A stretch of DNA of 64,000 nucleotides from Tetrapyrgos nigripes (Eukaryota > Basidiomycota > Agaricomycetes > Agaricales > Campanellaceae): NCBI GenBank assembly GCA_013368315.1, contig JAACJM010000204.1:62001-126000 (forward strand), given 5' to 3'. Below, in pieces: positions 59,627-64,000 of this stretch (positions are counted from its first letter, which is position 1; every line of letters begins with the position of its first letter). The position numbers were made by a program, and so were the translations under genes. The notes below the pieces were generated by a model. The model saw only the letters and a list, made by a program, of their open reading frames with translations, had not been told where the DNA came from and did not search any database.

Positions 59627-60336
59627 GCTGCTTCATATATAGGAGAAGTAGACATAGTCAAGCTTCTGCTTGAGAATGGGGCAGATGTCAATGCTCAGGG
59701 TGGAGTATATGGCAATGCACTCCAGGCTGCCTCATGGCAAGGCAATTTAGACATAGTCAAGCTTCTGCTTGAGAATGGGGCAGATGTCAATGCTCAGGGT
59801 GGTAAATTTGGCAATGCACTCCAGGTTGCTTCATTTGAAGGAGGTGTAGACATAGTCAAGCTTCTGCTTGAGAATGGGGCAGATGTCAATGCTCAGGGTG
59901 GTAAATATGGCAATGCACTCCAGGGTGCTTCATATAGAGGAGCAGTAGACATAGTCAAGTTTCTGCTTGAGAAGGGAGCAGATGTCAATGTCAAAGGAGG
60001 CAGATATGGCACTGCTCTCCAAGCAGCTTCTGCTGCAGATCTTGATTTTGATTATGATTATGATTCCGATTCTGATTGTTACCATGTCAAACTGATCAAA
60101 GTACTACTTGATAATGGAGCAGATATCAATTCCTGAGGTGGTCAATATGGTAGTCCCATTCAGGCTGCTGCCATTGAAGGCAAACAAAAAATATATGACC
60201 TCTTGATACAGAACGGAGCAACTCCAATTGATCCTCTTTTTACTATCTTTCAAGAAGACCCTCAAATTCCCATTCCACTTATGGACAATGAACCAGCAGA
60301 CTGTCAGATCTACTGCCCACTCTTCTGGAATATGTA
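59627..60336 (+). pseudogene. NACHT-ankyrin receptor, copy D, 3' part
   Basis: Continues the ankyrin repeats of the gene cut at 46159, in the same frame across the duplicated GCTGCTTCA. About five more repeats follow, including the acidic insert DFDYDYDSDSD otherwise found only in copy B. A TGA at 60134-60136 replaces the CGA of A-C in the last repeat, and the homologous tail runs on to the normal stop region near 60336. The segment is therefore damaged independently of the transposon. Confidence 0.85.
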
Positions 60337-62600
60337 GTTTGTTTTGATCTTGACAAGTAATTATGTTCTCTGAATGTATGATGGAATTGTCTCTTTTAAA
60401 AATCTTCAAAAATGAAATTTTACTTTGAATTACTTGTTTCTCCTGCACAAATGTTTATAGTGAATACCTGAAATTTCCGTAGTCCCTTATGAAAATGAAT
60501 ACTTTTTATTTAGACCTGTGTGTCCTCAGGCAAGCTTTTTTTCGGAACTCAGTAAGTACTTTCTGCCAACTATCAAGTACAATATTCAAGGCTCTGTCAA
60601 TGTCACCCAATATATATTATATGAGAGGTTTGATCACTGCACTGATTGTGTTTCTAAAGTGATGTGAGAGCTTACATTCTCCTGTGATATGAGCTATTGA
60701 CTTTATTACGAGTACTATATATTACCATGATAGTAAGGAGTCCCGGTGCTTATGGCCTATCCTATTATGCAGCAATAGTTGTCAACGTTGAGGGCCTTCA
60801 GCTTGCATTTCGGCTACAAGATTGACACCAACAAAATGTCCTCACAATCGCTACTGAGGTATGTCGAGTCAGAAATAGGTACCCCACTTAAGGAAGTATA
60901 ATACCATTGCATTTGAGATCATTTTCTTCAACTCGCATCTCGGAGAATGTGGCGATACGTTTTGTGGAACGTTCCTGGACCCACCCGACAGCGAGAGGAC
61001 GAGCTCACGCCTTCAATATCTGCAGTAGATGGCAAACCCGCCGTCTGGTCAACCTGCCTACCTACATACATACTTCTAGACACTACCGCTGATAGTACTG
61101 GGGGAACACATATCAAACGCTGTTCAATCAATGGAGGGTACCATCATTTCCGATTCGCCGTCATTTGTGGGTTATGGCCCGTGACTTACCCGTGCTTTTC
61201 CCTATTCGTTTATCGAGTCTTCTTCCAATTAGTTTGCGAAGAAAGCCTACTAGGTGATAATAGATGTATATTTAAGAGCTGTTGTTTTGGCGAGCAACTG
61301 ACAAGTTTGATGAGAGATGAACAAAGAGCGAATTTCTTCTGTTTCCGTGAAAATCCAAACAGCCCAGGTCACCACGATAGCGTTTCGTAGCATAGATCCC
61401 TCGAGTCTGACCTTCAATGATGTCGTCCTTTCTTTGAGGACGCTGACAGGAGTGGTAGCCAACGTGTTTGAGACTGTTTATGAGGCCTTTAGGCTGAGTT
61501 AACTTAGGTTGACCTCGAAAAATTTTCCACAGGTTCAGTCTCCCACCCCTAGGCCGGTCTCTACCCTTCCTGACAACTGAAAAGTCTAGACTCGGTCTGG
61601 ACCGGGTCCAAGGACCGTTGACGTTGACGACCACGACGTCATGCTGCAGCTGATGCCATTAACGCTCTCTCTCAGAAACGAAGTGGGCGTAGTTCTCCTC
61701 GTCTTCCCTTTTTCATCAATTTTCATTGTAATTGGAGTTTTGGATGGGTTTCATGGTTTGGTCAGGCTCTGGTTATCTGGTTAGAGATATGGCCTGTGAT
61801 AGAGTTAGGAAAAGGACGATTAGCGTGCATGATAAATTAGAATGAGATAGAAAAAATAGTAATCGGGTTTGCCAGCTTCGCTGGACATGGATTGCCCCTC
61901 CTCCCTATTCATTTATTCCTTCATATGCCAATCATCCTTTCTATTTCCGTTTAGTGATGCGTCTATGGATTTGGGAGAGATCGGAAGGTATGCGAAGATC
62001 ACTATGGTATACCGGAAGCTGAGTTTGGAGGGACGGATTCGGTATGTTGCCTATTCCTTAGTAGCGATGACCTTTTTTTGGTCATATTATCTTGGGCCTC
62101 GTAATTTGCCATGCGAAGCAGTGGCATCTTTCCCCAGTTATCACAGTTGGCATTTTCACAGTGTAAATGATGTCATAACACCTTCACTTCTTCACATTTG
62201 TCACTCACACGTTTTCCAAAGGTTTCCGAAAGTAACAAATGTAAACATGGAAGCTTTCTGATTTCAGCGTGTTTTACACTCTGTTTTTCTCGTCTTCCTG
62301 TTTAACTCTGGGGGGATACCAATGCCCTTACTCTGACGCCTACGGCTCAGGATACAACTACAACCAATTGTCACTCGCACGTTTTCCTTCAACATGACGA
62401 TGCCTGTAACAAGTCTACCTACACTGATATGTACTATTGTTTCACCTTTCTCTTTCTCTTTTCTTCTTCATTGTTTTGATGGTCTGTCCTTCCTTCAATC
62501 AACTCTGTAAACAGGACAATGTGTTTCAGAGAAGATATCCTCACCTGTTTTACTCTATGTGACTGGACTAAATCATCAGGGTGACATCCTGTGGATGTGA
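60337..62600. repeat. Downstream non-coding block, copy D
   Basis: Homologous to 3453-5007, with the conserved WNVPGPTRQRED piece near 60950. Two departures: an inserted stretch at 61480-62130 that starts with the inverted-repeat partner of 43290-43412, and a duplicated TTCCGAAAGTAACAAATG region near 62225. No supported gene. Confidence 0.5.
61480..61600. repeat. Inverted repeat, right partner
   Basis: Reverse-complement partner of 43290-43412, beginning GAGGCCTTTAGGCTGAGTTAAC. Confidence 0.6.
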
Positions 62601-64000
62601 CTGCCATTGGATACAGTGAGTTTAGACTGATGAGGTTATTCCTTTTTTTGACATTTTACAGTCATCACCCACCTCTTTGACATCTACTACACCTTGTTCT
62701 CACCCTCATCCTCATCCTTAACCTGCCCTGGGCCCACTCCCTACCCAGACTTCAATGTTACACCACCTGCTCCCTTCCCATACCTCGACACCAACAATCC
62801 CCATCCACCCCCCCCTCCTGCAACGTCTTCCTCACTCCCACCAAATATGGTATAGAGGATGTTACCTACAAAAGCATTCGAGGTGTAGGGGGTTCGAGGT
62901 GTAGGGCAACGCTACCAACACCCTCCTCAAGCCCAAAGGCACCTGTCACTCCTTCTCATTATCTGTGGCTCTCATAAACAACCAATCCCGTCCCAAAAGA
63001 GTAACAACGAACGCTGGTTGGGTACATGAGTGATTCGGCGATGGAGGAACATTAGGTGGTTTTTGAGGATGGTCATGGTGAAGATGGGAATGGAAGAGTG
63101 AAGAAGGGGTATACAGGTAAAGGATGAGATGTGGCTGGATATGCAGAGGGTCTGGGGGAGGTAGTAAGAGGTGTGGGTGGGGAGGCGGTGAGGGTTATTC
63201 AGAAGCACGGTGGGTCTTTCTCCTTTTTTCCCTTGACGTCTTCCCTTCCTTCTCTCTTGTTCCTTCTTTCCTTTTGTTTCCTTCAGTCCTCCATCTCCTT
63301 GCATCGCTTAACACCTTTAAATTCCAGACCTGCCCGCCATCAAATAACCCCCCCAAACACCTCCACTCCTCAGGCTACCGCTCCCTTGCCATTGTCTTTG
63401 CACACTTCTACACATAATTCCAGCACGAGAGACTCGTTACGTCTATTGCAAGAGAAGTGGGATTTGCACAGGTGGGTATGACATGGTTCATTTTGCCAGT
63501 ACAATGCTTATATAGTTTCACAGGTATCCCACAGCGCAAAGCTGGTCGCCAAGACCAAACTCGTCCTTCGAGGCTTCAGCTGTACCGCCGACGCATGTCT
63601 CACACTCATCCTCTGTCAATACATAAACGATTACACCTAGACAATTTCCTCTCTGGTTTTGACGCTCATTCATCCAAAGGGTCTCAGGCTTCCGCGTCTT
63701 CTGCTCCATCGTCATCGCAATCCAAGGGGGATAAAAGAGAAAACCTCGGGTGAAATTTATGTCCCCCGACAGAGGCTTGGTTGACACAGATCAATTTAGT
63801 GGGTTGAAGAGTATACTGAATAGGACTACGGGGGTGTGGCCGGGTATGTGTTGACGAGTTACGAGAGAAAAGAGGGGGAAGGGAAGAAGGGAAGATGATC
63901 CTAGTAATTGGGTGAGTCAAGTTGTCTTTTCTGTATCTTTGCCGATGTCATGGTTCTGACCCATTTCCTCATTCTTTTCGTCCTTTTGTCCCTCCCTTCT
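62601..64000 (+). pseudogene. OXP1: 5-oxoprolinase (hydantoinase A family) relic, copy D (partial)
   Basis: The third relic, cut by the window end. Recognisable pieces: the 5' intron module near 62620, NQSRP near 62980, YRSLAIVFAHFYT near 63380, CTADA near 63580, EFM-like near 63755, and the GGVVGY region near 63828 with the same upstream frameshift as copies A and C. The LPDYIRL...TTVATN segment is partly deleted. It is clearly non-functional. Confidence 0.7.

Overview
The window comes from a basidiomycete (mushroom-type, Agaricomycetes) nuclear genome. The main signs are short introns of about 50-60 nt with GTAAGT/GTATGT donors and CTAATAC-like branch sites, a KDZ-superfamily transposase with a CxC2 cysteine cluster, and fungal-type STAND receptors. 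This is an accessory region: a segmentally duplicated receptor cluster filled with mobile elements. I see no ordinary housekeeping operon or conserved gene block.

Layout. Four plus-strand copies of an NLR-like gene (P-loop NACHT core plus near-identical ankyrin repeats) start at 183 (A), 9622 (B), 21060 (C) and 43584 (D). When I splice A, B and C by hand, all three stay open from ATG to stop (977, 1074 and 972 codons). D is broken twice: by a 13.5-kb DNA transposon inserted inside an ankyrin repeat, and by a TGA downstream of it. Each copy carries the same downstream non-coding block (at 3453, 13129, 24314 and 60337). Behind A, C and D lies a decayed, intron-bearing copy of a 5-oxoprolinase (hydantoinase A family) gene. 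Behind B, and again at 30-41 kb, lies a decayed Asn/Ser/Pro-rich low-complexity gene.

Mobile elements. A Ty1/copia retrotransposon (31282-38128, minus strand) has 284-bp LTRs, a near-perfect 5-bp target duplication and a primer site matching the anticodon arm of initiator tRNA-Met. A KDZ transposon (46160-59626) has degenerate ~65-bp terminal inverted repeats and a 9-bp target duplication. It carries a CxC2-KDZ transposase with one in-frame stop and at least five passenger genes. Two hAT-like non-autonomous elements (18375-19085 and 39619-40616) have perfect 8-bp target duplications. A probable solo LTR (39447-40917) has one of these nested inside it.

How the parts relate. The receptor units look like a birth-and-death family, probably for non-self or pathogen sensing. 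Their ankyrin repeats are nearly identical except at a few variable positions, and copy D is a mosaic of C-like and B-like segments. Nearly all premature stops in the window are TGA where a paralogue has, or the family would predict, CGA (Arg). This suggests decay of methylated CpG rather than random mutation. Exon borders and family assignments come from reading the sequence by eye; no database search was possible.
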